From Mercurialis annua (Eukaryota > Streptophyta > Magnoliopsida > Malpighiales > Euphorbiaceae): DNA of 64,000 bases. This document shows, piece after piece, positions 41,701 to 52,624 of this stretch; position 1 is the first letter of the stretch, and each line of letters begins with the position of its first letter. Both the position numbers and the translations under genes were made by a program. The notes under the pieces were generated by a model. That model was not told where the DNA came from. It saw only the letters and a list, made by a program, of their open reading frames with translations, and did no database searches. The stretch is taken from NCBI RefSeq assembly GCF_937616625.2, contig NC_065576.1, positions 24,536,628-24,600,627 of the forward strand. Direction: 5' to 3'.

Positions 41701-42899
41701 TTAGAGTGACTTGTGACACGACATAAGCATGTTAATAGAAATGACGCGTTATAGAAACTATAGACGCGTCATACTAATATAGCGTTACTTTTTACAAACA
41801 CTTTGCGTAATATAACCTAACCATGCTTAGGTAATTGGTATGACGCGTTAAAGTCAGTTGAGACGCGACATACCAATCTAGCGTCACTTTTTATGCACAC
41901 TTTGCGTAATATAACCTAACCATGCTTTGTTAATCGGAATGACGCGTTAGAGAGACTTGTGATGCGACATAAGCATGACGCATTAATGAGACTTGAGACG
42001 AGCCAAACTTATCTAGCGTCACTTCTTACGCACACTTTGTGTAACCTAACCTAACCATGGTTAGGTAATCGGAACGACGCGTTAAAGAGAACTGAGTAGC
42101 AACATATCTAGCGTCACTTTTCACGCACACTTTGCATAAGATAACCTAACCATGCTTAGGTAATGGAACGACGCGTTAGAAAAACTGGTAACGTGATATA
42201 CTAATCTCGCGTTACTTTTCATGAACGCTTTGCGTAATATAACCTAACCATGCTTAGTTAATCGGAACGACGCGTTAGAGAGACTTGTGACGCGACATAA
42301 ACATGGTTATCGAAATGATGCGTTAAAAAGACTTGAGACCCGGCATACTAATCTAGCGTCATTTTTCATGCTCACGTTGCGTAATATAACCATGCTTAGG
42401 TAATTGGAATGACGAGTTAAAGAGAATTGAGATGGGACATACTAATCTAGCGTCACTTTTCACGCACACTTTGCGTAATATAACTTATCAATGAGTATGT
42501 AATGGAACGACGCGTTAAAGAGACTTGTGACGCGACGTACTAATCTAGCATCACATTTCACGCACAATTTGCATAATATAACCTTTAGGTTATCGAAATG
42601 ACGCGTTAGAGAGACTTGGGACTCGAAATACTAATCTAGCAGCACTTTTAACGCACACTTGGGTTAATATAACCTAACCATGCTTAGGTTTAATTAGAAC
42701 GACGTATTAAAGAGCTGTGAGACGTGACATCACGTTTAACGCAAACTATGCATAATACAATGCTTAGGTAATCGGAACAACTTGCGTAATATAACCTAAC
42801 CATGCTTAGGTAATCAGACCGACGAGTGAGATATACTTAAGACGCGACATACTAAAATATTGTCATTTTTCACGCACACTTTGCGTAATATAACCTAAC

Positions 42900-45800
42900 C
42901 GTGATTAGGTAATCGGAACGACGCGTTAAATAGACTTGAGAGGCGACATACTAATATATTGTCATTTTTTACGCACACTTTGCGTAATATAACCTAACCA
43001 TGCTTAGGTAATCAGAACAACGCGTTAGAGAGACTTGTGACGCGACTTAAGCTGTGTAGTCGAAACGACGCGTTAAAGAGACTTGAGACGGGCCATACTA
43101 ATCTAGTGTCACTTTTTACGCACACTTTGCGTAATATAACCTAACCATGCTTAGGTAATCGGAACGACGCGTTAAAGAGACTTGAGATGCGACATACTAA
43201 TCTAGCGTCACTTTTCACGAACACTTTGCTTAATTTAACCTAACCATACTTAGGTGATCGGAACGACGCGTTAAGGAGACTTGAGATGCGACATACTAAT
43301 CTAGCATCACTTTTCACGAACACTTTGCTTAATCTAACCTAACCATGCTTAGGTAATCGGAATGACGCGTTAAACAGACTTGAGACGGGACATACTAATC
43401 TAGCGTCACTTTTCATGCACGCTTTGCGTAAATAACCTATCCATGCTTATGTAATCGGAACAACGCGTTAAAGAGATTTGAGACGCGACATACTACTCTA
43501 GTGTCACTTTTCACGCACCCTTTGCGTAATATAACCTAACCATGCTTAGGTAATCGGAACGACGCATTACATAGACTTGAGATGCGACATACTAATCTAG
43601 TCACTTTTCACGCACACTTTGCGTAATATAGCCTAACCATGCTTAGGTAATCGTAACGACGCGTTAAAGAGACTTGAGACTTGACATACTAATCTATTGT
43701 TACTTTTCACGCACACTTAACGTACTATAACCTAACCATGCTTAAGTTAATCGGAACGACGCGTTAGAGAGACTTGTGACGCGACATAGGAATGGTAATC
43801 GAAACGAGGCGTGAAAGACAGTTGAGACACGACATACTAATCTAGCGTCACTTTTCACGTTAACTTTACATAATATAACAACCATACTTAGGTAATGGGA
43901 ACGATGCATTAAAGAGCCTTGAGACAGGACATTCTAATCTAGCGTCACGCACACCTTGCGTAATATAACCTAACCATGCTTAGGTAATCGGAATGATGCG
44001 TTAAAGAGACTTAAGACACGACATACTAATCTAGCATTACTTCTCTCGCACACTTTGCGTAATATAACCTAACCATTCTTGGATAATCGGAACGATGCAT
44101 TAAAGAGACTTGAGATGTGACATACTAATCAATTGTTAATTTTCACGCATACTCTGCGTAATATAACCTAATCATTCTTTGGTTATCGGAATGACCCATT
44201 AGAGAGACTTGTCACACGACATAAGCATGGTAATCAAAACAACGCGTTAAATAGACTTGAGACGCGATATACTAATCTAGCATCACTTTTCACATACACA
44301 TTGGATAATATAACCTAACCATGCTAAGGTAATCGGAACGACGAGTTAGATAGACTCAAGTCGCGACATACTAATCTATTTTCATTTTTCATGCACACTT
44401 TGCGTAATATAACCTAACCGTGCTTAAGTAATTGGAACCACTCGTTAAATGGACTTGAGTCTCGACATACATTACTATTGTCATTTTTCACGCAAACTTT
44501 GGTAATCGGAACGACGCGTTAGAGAGTCTTGTGATGCGACATAAGCATGGTAATCGAAACGACATGTTAAAAAGACTTTGAGACGCGCCATATTAATTTA
44601 GCGTCACTTTTTACGCACACTTTGCGTAATATAACCAAACCATGCTTAGGAAATCGGAACGACGCGTTAGAGAGACTTGAAACGCGACATACTACTTTAG
44701 TGTCACTTCCACGCACACTTTACGTAATATAACCTAACCATGCTTAGGAAATTGAAACGACGCGTTAGAGAGATTTTATACGCGGCATACTGATTTAACG
44801 TCACTTTTCACGCAAACTTTGCATGATATAACCTAACCATGCATAGGTAATCGGAACAACGCGTCAAAGAGACTTGTGACGCATGATAAGCATGGTAATC
44901 GAAACGACGCTTTAAAGAGACGTGAGACGAATCATACTAATCTAGCATCACGTTTTACAAACACTTTGCGTAATATAACCTAACCATGCTTAGATAATCA
45001 AACGACGCGCTAAAGAGACTTGAGATTTGACATACTATTCTAGCGTCACTTTTCACGCACGCTTTGCATAATATAACCTAACCCTGCTTAGGTAATCAGA
45101 ACGATGCGTTTGAGAGACGTGTGACGCGACCTAAGAATGGTAATCGAAATGATACGTTAAAGAGACTTGAGACACGACATACTAATCTAGCGACACTTGT
45201 CACGCACACCTTGCGTAAAATAACCTAACAAGGCTTAGGTAATCAGAACGACGCGTTAGATAGACTTAAGACGCGACATACTAATCTATTGTCTTTTTTC
45301 ACGCACAACCTAACTATGATTAAGTAATCGAAACGACGCGTAAATAGACTTGAGATGCGATATACTAATCTATTATCATTTTTTATGCACACTTTGCGTA
45401 ATGTAACCTAACCATGCTTAGGTAATCGGAACAACGCGTTAAAGAGACTTGTGACGCGACATAAGTATGGTAATCGAAACGACGCGTTAAAGAGACTTGA
45501 GACGCGCCATACTAATCCATCGTCACTTTTTTGCACACTTTGCGTAATATAACCTAACCATGCTTAGGTAATCGGAACGACGCGTTAAAGAGACTTGAGA
45601 CGCGACATACTAATCTAGCGTCACTTTTCACGCACACTTTGTGTAATATAATCTAGCCATGCTTAGGTAATCCGATCGACTCGTTAAACAGACTTGAGAC
45701 CCGGCATAATAATCTAGCGTCACTTTTGACACACGCTTTGTGTAAATAGCCTAACCATGCATAGGTAATCGGAACGACGCGTTAGAGACGAGACATACTA

Positions 45801-47036
45801 ATCTAACGTCATTTTTCATGCACCCTTTGCGTAATATAACCTAACCATGCTTAGGTAATCGTAACAACGTGTTAAAGAGACTTGAGATGTGACATACTAA
45901 TTTATTGTTACTTGTCACGCACACTTTGCGTACTACAACCTAACCATGCTTAAGGTAATCGGAACGACGCGTTAGAGAGACTTGTGACGCGACATAAGCA
46001 TGGTAATCGAAACGATGCGTTAAAGACAGTTGGGACGCGACATACTAATCTAGCGTCACTTTTCACGTAAACTTTGCATGATCTAACAACCATACTTAGG
46101 TAATCGGAACGACGCATTAAAGAGCCTTTAGACGGGACATTCTAATCTAGCGTCATCTTTCACGCACACCTTGCGTAATATAACCTAACCATGCTTAGGT
46201 AATCGGAACGACGCGTTAAAGAGACTTGAGATGCGACATACTGATCTAGCATTACTTCTCTCGCACACTTTGCGTAAACCTAACCATTCTTGGATTATCG
46301 GAACAATGCGTTAAAGAGACTTGAGACGAGACATACTACTAATCAATTGTTAATTTTCACGCACACTCTGCGTAATATAACCTAACCATTCTTAGGTAAT
46401 CGGAACGACACATTAGAGAGACTTGTGACACGACATAAGCATGGTAATCAAAACAACGCGTTAAAGAGACTTGAGACGCGACATACTAATCTAGCATCGC
46501 TTTTCACGTACACATTGCATAATATAACCTAACCATGCTAAGGTAATCGGAACGACGAGTTAGATAGACTTAAGTGGCGACATACTAATCTATTGTCATT
46601 TTTCACTCAAACTTTGTGTAATATAACCTAACCATGCTTAAGTAATTGGAACGACTCTTTAAATGGACTTGAGTCGCAACATACTAATCTATTGTCATTT
46701 TTCACGCACACTTTGGTAATCGAAACGACGCGTTCGAGAGACTTGTGATGTGACATAAGCATGGTAATCGAAACGACGCGTTAAAAAGACTTGAGACGCG
46801 CCATATTAATCTAGCTTCACTTTTTACGCACACTTTGCGTAATATAACCTAACCATGCTTAGGAAATCGGAACGACACGTTAGAGAGACTTGAGACGCGG
46901 CATACTATACTCTAGTGTCACTTTTCACGCACACTTTACGTAATATAACCTAACCATGCTTAGGAAATTGAAACGACGCGTTAGAGAGACATTAGACGCG
47001 ACATATTGATTTAACGTCACTTTTCACGCAAACTTT
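42900..47036. repeat. ~2.2 kb higher-order repeat, interrupted by the virus insertion
   Basis: Matching landmarks recur at offsets of 2208-2216 bp: cttaag at 43741 and 45949; a truncated monomer 'ctttggtaatcg' at about 44497 and 46711; and 'cacgcaaacttt' ending at 44820 and 47036. The next copy continues beyond the virus: 'ggtaatcgg' at 53843 corresponds to 44846, and 54421 to 45422. One unit is thus about 22 monomers. In the older (left) part the copies differ by about two monomers, so the period is not exact. Confidence 0.75.
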
Positions 47037-48170
47037 AGCCTGCTTTAAGATCAAACTTAGAGAAAATTCTTGCTCCTGAATGATAGGTGAAGAGAGAGGA
47101 AATCTTTGGAAGAGGAAATTTATCATCTCTAAGAAAGTGGTTTAGAGGTTGATAGTCTATGACAAGTCTTTTTTTTCCCTTGCTTGTTCTGACCTTTTAT
47201 TGACATAAAAAGCTTGACATGCCCACTCAGACTTAGTGGGTTCTATAAGGTCTTGTGAAAGAAGTTGGGCACATTCATCAATGGCTAATGTAAGATCAGA
47301 AGGTGACATTCCCGGATGGGTGGCTTTAGTAGGATTAACATCTTCATTTTGTTTGAAAGGTAATGAAATGAAGAAATTAGGATTTTTCCAAAGAGGGTTG
47401 GGACATTTAGAGAGAAACTCTGTGTGGGAATTGGCAGAACATAGACTTTTTAGAGTTTCTTGAATACCAGAAAAGAATGGAACAACAGAGGGCTGAATTG
47501 TGAAAAAAGATGATACCTCTGTATAAGGTTGAAAATTCTTCTTGTATTTGATCCCATTTGATAAAAGTTGCAGTCCATTGATACCCCAGAAAATGTCAAA
47601 TCCAAGGACTATGTCTTTATTTGGAAGAGAAGAACCAAGAACTTGAGTCCATATGTGACAACCAGGGAAGAACTGGATTTTGATTGGATTCTTCGTTTTC
47701 CAGTCTGTATAGAAAATATTTCCATCCGCCGCCCTGAAGTATTCTTTATGGGATACCCAATATTGCGATGGGAGCACATTAGGATTGATAATCGTCTTAC
47801 GAGCACCAGTATCCATGAAAGCTATGGCCTTAATAGATCGTGCAAACTTTTCTGGATATATCTGTACGACAACATGTGGAACAGGTTGGGAAGAAGTAGC
47901 ATAAATATTGTCAGCTGGATGCTGGAAGGAGAATTGAAGATCATCATCTGAAGGATCGTCGTCATATCTGCTGATAGCAAATAAACTATGTGGACCAGGC
48001 TCATCTTTTTCAGAAAATAAGGATTCAATATCAGCATCATCAAGATCAACTGAAGTCATTTGCTGGATTTGCTGAATAAGTTTCGAAGATTTTTTTGCTT
48101 TGGTAGGACAGCTCTTTGCAAAGTGACCTTCTTTTCCACACAGGAAGCACTTATTTGATTTTGTCCTTCC
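47037..48170 (-). pseudogene. EPRV polyprotein: zinc knuckle, aspartic protease, first half of RT
   Basis: From 48170 down the frame reads the CCHC knuckle (C-x2-C-x4-H-x4-C, codons within 48149-48108), then from about 48059 an acidic linker. The protease active site DTGA lies at about 47813-47802, within AIAFMDTGARKTIINP. About residue 240 of the same frame starts the RT N-terminus (HPGMSPSDLTLAIDECAQLL). The frame slips in a run of eight A (47169-47176 on +). RT sequence then continues in a shifted frame as far as the conserved FSKFDLKAG block at about 47040, where it ends abruptly in satellite. The rest of RT is at the other end of the insertion. Protease and RT in one ORF with the coat protein is normal for several caulimovirid genera. 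Confidence 0.88.
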
Positions 48171-49387
48171 TCAGAACTTCTTCTTCTTAAAATAGCGCCA
48201 TCTTTTGGAAGATTTTTTATGGAACCTTTTCGGTCCTTTCATCTTGAAGGAATGGCTCTTCTTTTTTGACGGACAAGTGCATGATGTGGAGGAAGAATCA
48301 CATTTGACCATTAGATCCGGTCTGTTGCATGATAACTTCATCAATGGATTCTTCTGTCTTGAAAAATACATATTCAAGACCTTTTTCTGTTCACAGAGTT
48401 GAGATAAAGCTCTGAGCATAATTTGATAGAGTTCTCCAAGACTAAGATCATTTATCTTCTTATCTGTATACAGGATCAGAGTGAACATCTTTGTAGACAG
48501 CAATTCTGGCAAAGAGGCTAAAAAGGCCAGAAAGACGATAAAACCTCTTAGAGATTCTCTGGAAGTGAATATCAAGATCTCTTTTCTTTAAAAAGCAACA
48601 TTTCATTTGATAGAACTCTTTTCGTGCAATCTCCTCATCATCATTGATTTTTTTCCAAGAATTCGTTATAAATACATCCCAAGAATGCTGTAGCCATGGG
48701 TGCATTTATAAGAGTAAACCTGGATTCTTGAGGTAATCCATTAAACCAATCTTGTAATTTTCCAGTGAATCTAGAGCAGAAAAATTGGAGGATATCATGA
48801 AGAACAGCATCTGGTTTAAGCAATTGACTATCCAGCCAAGCACTGAACTCTTGAATTCTATCCCTATATTGGGAAGGAGGGATATTATCCAAGGTAAAGA
48901 ATACTCCAGTAGCTTTAGTATATTCACCTGAAGCGGGTGCATATGTGGTTTGTGGACTAGAGAATTCAAAACTGTTTACATCATTGTCATCTTCTGGAGG
49001 TTCTTCATAATAAGATTGCTGAGAAGTACTAGGTGTTGCTGCCATGAATTGTATCTGATCCTCTTTATCTGAGTCAGAACTACCCAGACTTTCTGAATGG
49101 CTTGATGAAGAGGATTCTGTATCAATCTGACCAATATCAAAAGTAGGCATCTTGTTGGTGGCACAAGTCTGAAGAAAATTCTGGATCGGATTGACCATCA
49201 TTGTATCATAGGTGGCAAAAGGGGTTTTTGGTTTAGTGTCTTGATCGGCCGAGTCAGCCGAAGATGAAGAAATTGTTTTGGTGGAGGGAAATTTTCCTTT
49301 TCGAAGCCTTTTATTAAACAATTTTTTTTGAAGACCAAGACTTCTAAGCTCATCTTCAGAAGGCATTTTAAGCTCATAAACAAGGGT
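48171..49387 (-). pseudogene. EPRV coat protein region of the polyprotein, two frameshifts and a stop
   Basis: The first part (frame of 49366) is Ser-rich and acidic, followed by the capsid core IPPSQYRDRIQEFSAWLDSQ and ILQFFCSRFTGKLQDWFNGL. The frame changes at about 48650 (DLDIHFQRISKRFYRL) and again at about 48545 into FLASLPELLSTKMFTL and LGELYQIMLRALSQLCEQKK, which is the conserved C-terminal coat region just before the zinc knuckle. It ends with a very basic stretch and TGA at 48173-48171, after which the same frame continues into the knuckle. Three separate breaks in 0.8 kb show long neutral decay or poor sequence. The identification rests on the order of capsid core, Lys-rich tail and CCHC. 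Confidence 0.8.
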
Positions 49388-49930
49388 TTAAGGGATCTGA
49401 TGTATCCATAGAGGAAGATCTTTGTTTTTCAAGTGCTTGACAGCCTTCAATTTGCCTATTTCAATCTCCTTAGCTCCAAGAGCATTCAAAGATAATTTCT
49501 GAATTAATACCTTCATTTCATCTTGGCCTGCTTGAACTTTGCTTTGAAGACCATCAATTCTATTTTTGATATCTTTTTGAAACTTGTCATCAATATCACT
49601 AAGTTTAAGAGAGACATGGTCGATCTTTCCTTCCAGCTTATTGAGCTTTTGATTATGAGCAATAGCATTCTGTGTTTGCCAGTTTAAGACTGCTTCTGCT
49701 TGAGAAACCTGTTTGAGTGTACCATCTGGCTCGACAGTGGAGGGATTTTGTATAAATGAGGTTGATTTGATGGATTGAGTGGAGGTTAAGGTTTCTTGTA
49801 AAGGAGGGTACTCCTTTTCATATGACGTGGAGTGAAACATACAGATTTGAGGGATTTCTGTCACAATAGGGTTTCTATGTATTGGTTCTTCCTTCCTTAT
49901 CCATTTCAGGGCTTTTTGTAACAAGGAAGT
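49388..49930 (-). pseudogene. EPRV polyprotein: coiled-coil segment before the coat domain
   Basis: An open frame of about 178 codons ends at TAA 49390-49388 and continues in the same frame into the coat region, so the stop is a single internal break. The middle has LNWQTQNAIAHNQKLNKLEG, followed by regular hydrophobic heptads (HVSLKLSDIDDKFQKDI and onward to KVLIQKLSL), a predicted coiled coil. Equivalent coiled-coil segments upstream of the coat domain occur in several caulimovirids and are thought to act in particle assembly or partner binding (family knowledge). The upstream junction with the preceding segment is a frameshift at about 49906-49940. Confidence 0.7.
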
Positions 49931-50424
49931 GGTGGTGATGTTTTTGGTGGTTTAGGTGGATTATGACAGGGTGAGTTTAATGGTTTTTGTGGGGAGGGCG
50001 TTGTCAAATCTGCTGGAGGAGAGTATGAAACTAAATAATCATATTTTCCAGATGGTTGGCCAAGCATCCCAATAAAAGGATCATTATTATCATCTCTCCT
50101 GTGAAAATCAGCTTCAGAACAACAGCTTGAGTTTTGGAGATCATCTTCAATTTCTTCATCCTCCAAATCCGTTAAGCAATCATCACAATCACAAGCATCG
50201 AAGAAACAATGACCATCCCGTTGAAAGGCATATATAGGGCGCTCTTCAAAATCAAAAGAGACAACAGGAACTCCTTTTTCTTGTGGAAATGGTTCAAGCA
50301 TGAACTGTGTAGAAAATACCTGAGGAGTAACATCAGTATGTTTTGCAAAGGACGTCTCAACAGTGCCATCAGGTTTTTTTTGTGAATACTGGAGTACAAG
50401 ATTGAATAGGTTGAGTAGATTCAT
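49906..50424 (-). pseudogene. EPRV polyprotein N-terminal segment: acidic, Cys-rich, Pro-rich; function unknown
   Basis: It begins with an ATG at 50424 that overlaps the movement-protein stop by four bases (ATGA), a usual compact arrangement, so this is probably the true start of the large polyprotein. The frame is open for 172 codons. It contains a short Cys cluster (HCFFDACDCDDC, followed later by SSCC), a run of Asp/Glu (DLEDEEIEDD), and a Pro-rich tail before the frame is lost. No family was recognised. The Cys/His spacing could bind metal, but this is inference. The segment is not seen as a standard caulimovirid domain and may be lineage specific. Confidence 0.6.
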
Positions 50425-51234
50425 GCATTTTTTTCATAGTTAGTAATCCACTTTTCAGGGAAAAGGTGTAGGAGTTCATTTCTAGTGATTTGTTTGGGTA
50501 TATGGACACAAGAAGGGGTGTTTTGGGAATCTGTTTTTATCAAAAGGGCATCATTATGGTTTGCGGGTAAAGTGAGGTTTAAAGCATGGTTTTGCAAACG
50601 ATACACCATTTGATAGTGAAGAGTAGCTGCAATTGAATCAGCAACTTGTTGAACTCCAGTAATTTGTATTTGCACCTTTAAAGCCGTAAGAGCCATCAGA
50701 TCTGAGAGAGCAAGGTTGTAATTTGGGAAAAAGGTGAAAAACACTGAGCCTGCATTCAAGGAAGTTTCAACTGTACCAATCACTGCATGTTGATATTGTA
50801 GATACCGAAAATCTACAAGAGCAATTCTTGTAAAGACTGGTAGACCGGCACGACCATGGTAACTGAGACCAAGTCGGATAGCTCCAAAGTGAATATGAGT
50901 ATAACCCTGAGCTAACCATACTCTTAGAAATTCAGGTGGAATTTCAAGAGTAATAAATTGTTCAGCTTGAGAAGCATGAATTGCGCATTGATCAAAGCTG
51001 GATGATTGAACATATTCTTTGATAGGTTTGTAAGGGTTTTTTTATCAAGGACTTAATATTATGGATAAAAGGGGTAGTGTTTTTAGAAAACGCATCATAA
51101 GGATTGAGAAGTTGGGCTTTTGTATCAGATATTTTTTTATTTTCTGGAAGATAAGTAAACTCATAAAGATAATCATTTTTATTTACAGTAGGAAGAGCAG
51201 TAGTAGAAGGTGTAGAACAACTTTTTGTGAGCAT
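50421..51234 (-). pseudogene. EPRV movement protein (30K superfamily), one frameshift
   Basis: The first ATG of the frame is 51234-51232, giving MLTKSCSTPSTT and a variable N-terminus. The frame slips in a run of seven A (51037-51043 on +). It continues in another frame with the conserved 30K core: PPEFLRVWLAQGYTHIHFGA, LSYHGRAGLPVFTRIALVD, then VFFTFFPNYNLALSDLMALT and ATLHYQMVYRLQNHALNL. It stops at TGA 50423-50421, overlapping the next start. These proteins form tubules at plasmodesmata for cell-to-cell spread in intact viruses. The frameshift leaves only the variable N-terminal part translatable from the normal start. It is the first ORF after the primer-binding site, as expected. Confidence 0.85.
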
Positions 51235-51305
51235 GGTTGTAAGGTACTGGCCCAATTTTCACAAAGTAAGAACTAGTATAATTATTTCTTTCTCTTCTCT
51301 GTTAG

Positions 51306-51317
51306 GCTCTGATACCA
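51306..51317 (-). promoter_or_regulatory. primer-binding site for initiator tRNA-Met (virus genome origin)
   Basis: TGGTATCAGAGC on the - strand, the exact 12-mer complementary to the 3' end of plant initiator tRNA-Met used by caulimovirids to start minus-strand synthesis. It lies 72 bp upstream of the movement protein ATG. It conventionally marks position 1 of the circular genome. Confidence 0.92.
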
Positions 51318-51603
51318 ATTAGAGATACGACGATAAACCTTGACAGATTACATGTATGACTAGCCAGGATCACAGCCTCACCATGGGCATTTTATCAACC
51401 GGCCTGTCCTCTTAGTATCTGTCAAAATTTATTGCATTACCATGTGCATGACACAAGGTTTTGATTCACATGATCCTCAGGAGAGGCAAGTGAAGAGCAT
51501 ACCCTCATGTCTTTTATGGCTGGATATGAAGAGAAACAAACATATATTACTAAATCTTACTTATAGAAAATTGGAGCAGAGAGATGTTTAGAAACAAGGC
51601 ATT

Positions 51604-51609
51604 TTTATT
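51604..51609 (-). terminator. EPRV polyadenylation signal
   Basis: AATAAA on -, about 55 bp downstream of the TATA box and about 25-30 bp beyond the expected transcript start. Caulimovirid pregenomic RNAs pass this signal once and use it on the second pass, giving terminal redundancy. Confidence 0.6.
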
Positions 51610-51662
51610 AAAGCGTAAAATATTACAAAGGTTGTGTGTCCACCTTTCTTCCTACCAAGACT

Positions 51663-51672
51663 CTATTTATAG
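51663..51672 (-). promoter_or_regulatory. EPRV pregenomic RNA promoter TATA box
   Basis: CTATAAATAG on -, in a well-spaced position upstream of the AATAAA and primer site. The sequence is a perfect plant TATA box, so the core promoter has survived better than the coding region. Confidence 0.75.
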
Positions 51673-51706
51673 AGGTGGGAAGAAAGCTTGCCTAGATAAG
51701 CATGTT

Positions 51707-51890
51707 AAGCATGCATTGTACAAACACGACACATGGATAAACACATGTACCTATACTAAGCATGCACTGCATGCGATACAACACATGGATTAAAAGGTAA
51801 GGATAACTAAACATGACTAATACAAAATATTGACATGTAGCACTCCATATTGACATGTGGAGAGTTGGAGCCTTTGTTGAGGACATGTGG
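51707..51890 (-). promoter_or_regulatory. cluster of CACATG (E-box) and CATGCA motifs upstream of the virus TATA box
   Basis: GACATGTRG occurs at 51832, 51852 and 51882, spaced 20 and 30 bp (two and three helical turns). Further CACATG cores lie at 51730, 51742 and 51782. TAAGCATGCA, containing the RY-type CATGCA, occurs twice, 51 bp apart (51706 and 51757). The cluster lies 35-225 bp upstream of the TATA box. An enhancer role is inferred from repetition and position. Confidence 0.45.
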
Positions 51891-51909
51891 AAAGTTTCCA
51901 TTTTTGTCT

Positions 51910-52600
51910 TTATTTGTTGATTGGCTCATGTGATGGTGATAGATTTGAATCATCCATGAATGATGGGGACCACCGGTTGGCATAATACTCATCTTCATCC
52001 GTATTCTTGTCCTTTTCTGAATCCATATCCGTATCCGAGGCTTGTGAATAACCTGCTATGGGATTAAATTCAGTATCCAATAGATGATCTTTCGGAATGG
52101 AATCATGAACTGCTACTTTCTTCTTGTTGATGTTCCGGATAGGAGAGTATAGTGTAGAACTTGATGAAGAAGGATGATCTGGATGATTTTTTCTCCAAAA
52201 ATTCTTATCATCGTCCATCTTTAAGCAGTAAGCAGGAGGATATGTGTCCCATGGTGCAGCTTCTTGATAAGGAGGCCATAACTCTTTAGGGATTACGTTA
52301 TTCCGTTTGAAAATATAATACTGGAACTCTCTCCATTCATACTCATGCTCATCCATATGTGTGAGTATAGAATAAGAAAAATGTTGGTAGATATGGAATG
52401 TTGGACATGCAGTAAAACTGTTTGATAGCTTAAGATGAGGACGATGAAGGATAAGGATCGAATAAGGATCTTTTCCAATATGTTTTCCTTTTTCTGGAAA
52501 GGCCTTATCCAGATATAGACACCATTGAGGAATGGTTTGAAACCACTTAAGAAAGGTCAAAAGATGAGAGTTTTGTTTTTTTTCCTTGGAGGACCAGGTG
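51910..52600 (-). pseudogene. EPRV polyprotein C-terminal extension after RNase H; function unknown
   Basis: The open frame (52560-51910) reads FLKWFQTIPQWCLYLDKAFP, DPYSILILHRPHLKLSNSF and WPPYQEAAPWDTYPP, then an acidic, Ser-rich tail ending at TAA. It follows RNase H after one or two frame changes at about 52565-52680 and ends just before the promoter region. Its place suggests a polyprotein extension rather than a separate inclusion-body/transactivator ORF. Aromatic-rich post-RNase H regions are known in some petu- and florendovirus-like genomes, with unknown role. A distinct ORF cannot be excluded, because no clear start codon context separates it. Confidence 0.6.
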
Positions 52601-52624
52601 AATAGAACGACAAAGGTGAGGGGG

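Larger units (their letters stand above)
14329..47036 (-). repeat. 99 bp satellite array, orientation B, 32.7 kb uninterrupted
   Basis: About 330 monomer equivalents without foreign DNA. The typical unit is ACGCGTTAAAGAGACTTGAG, GACGCGACATACTAATCTAG, CGTCACTTTTCACGCACAC, TTTGCGTAATATAACC, TAACCATGCTTAGG, TAATCGGAACG. Monomers are strongly diverged. CpG sites vary most (acgcgt also appears as acgtgt, acacgt, atgcgt), as expected of methylated heterochromatin. Short 48 bp units ('gcatggtaatcgaaac' type) are interspersed throughout. Because 99 is divisible by 3, chance ORFs of 60-130 codons arise in both strands as 33-residue peptide repeats; these are not genes. No promoter, RNA gene or other insertion was found in this stretch. 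Confidence 0.95.
51235..51909 (-). other. EPRV intergenic region (promoter, leader, primer site)
   Basis: No supported ORF. On - it holds, from 51909 downward, repeated CACATG-type motifs, a TATA box (51672-51663), a polyadenylation signal (51609-51604) and, after a leader of about 0.3 kb, the tRNA-Met primer site (51317-51306). This is the usual caulimovirid control region, in the right order. Confidence 0.8.

Noticed and set aside
47236..48402. Plus-strand ORFs of 65-127 codons within the virus
   Set aside because: They are opposite-strand shadows of protease and coat coding sequence without recognisable domains.
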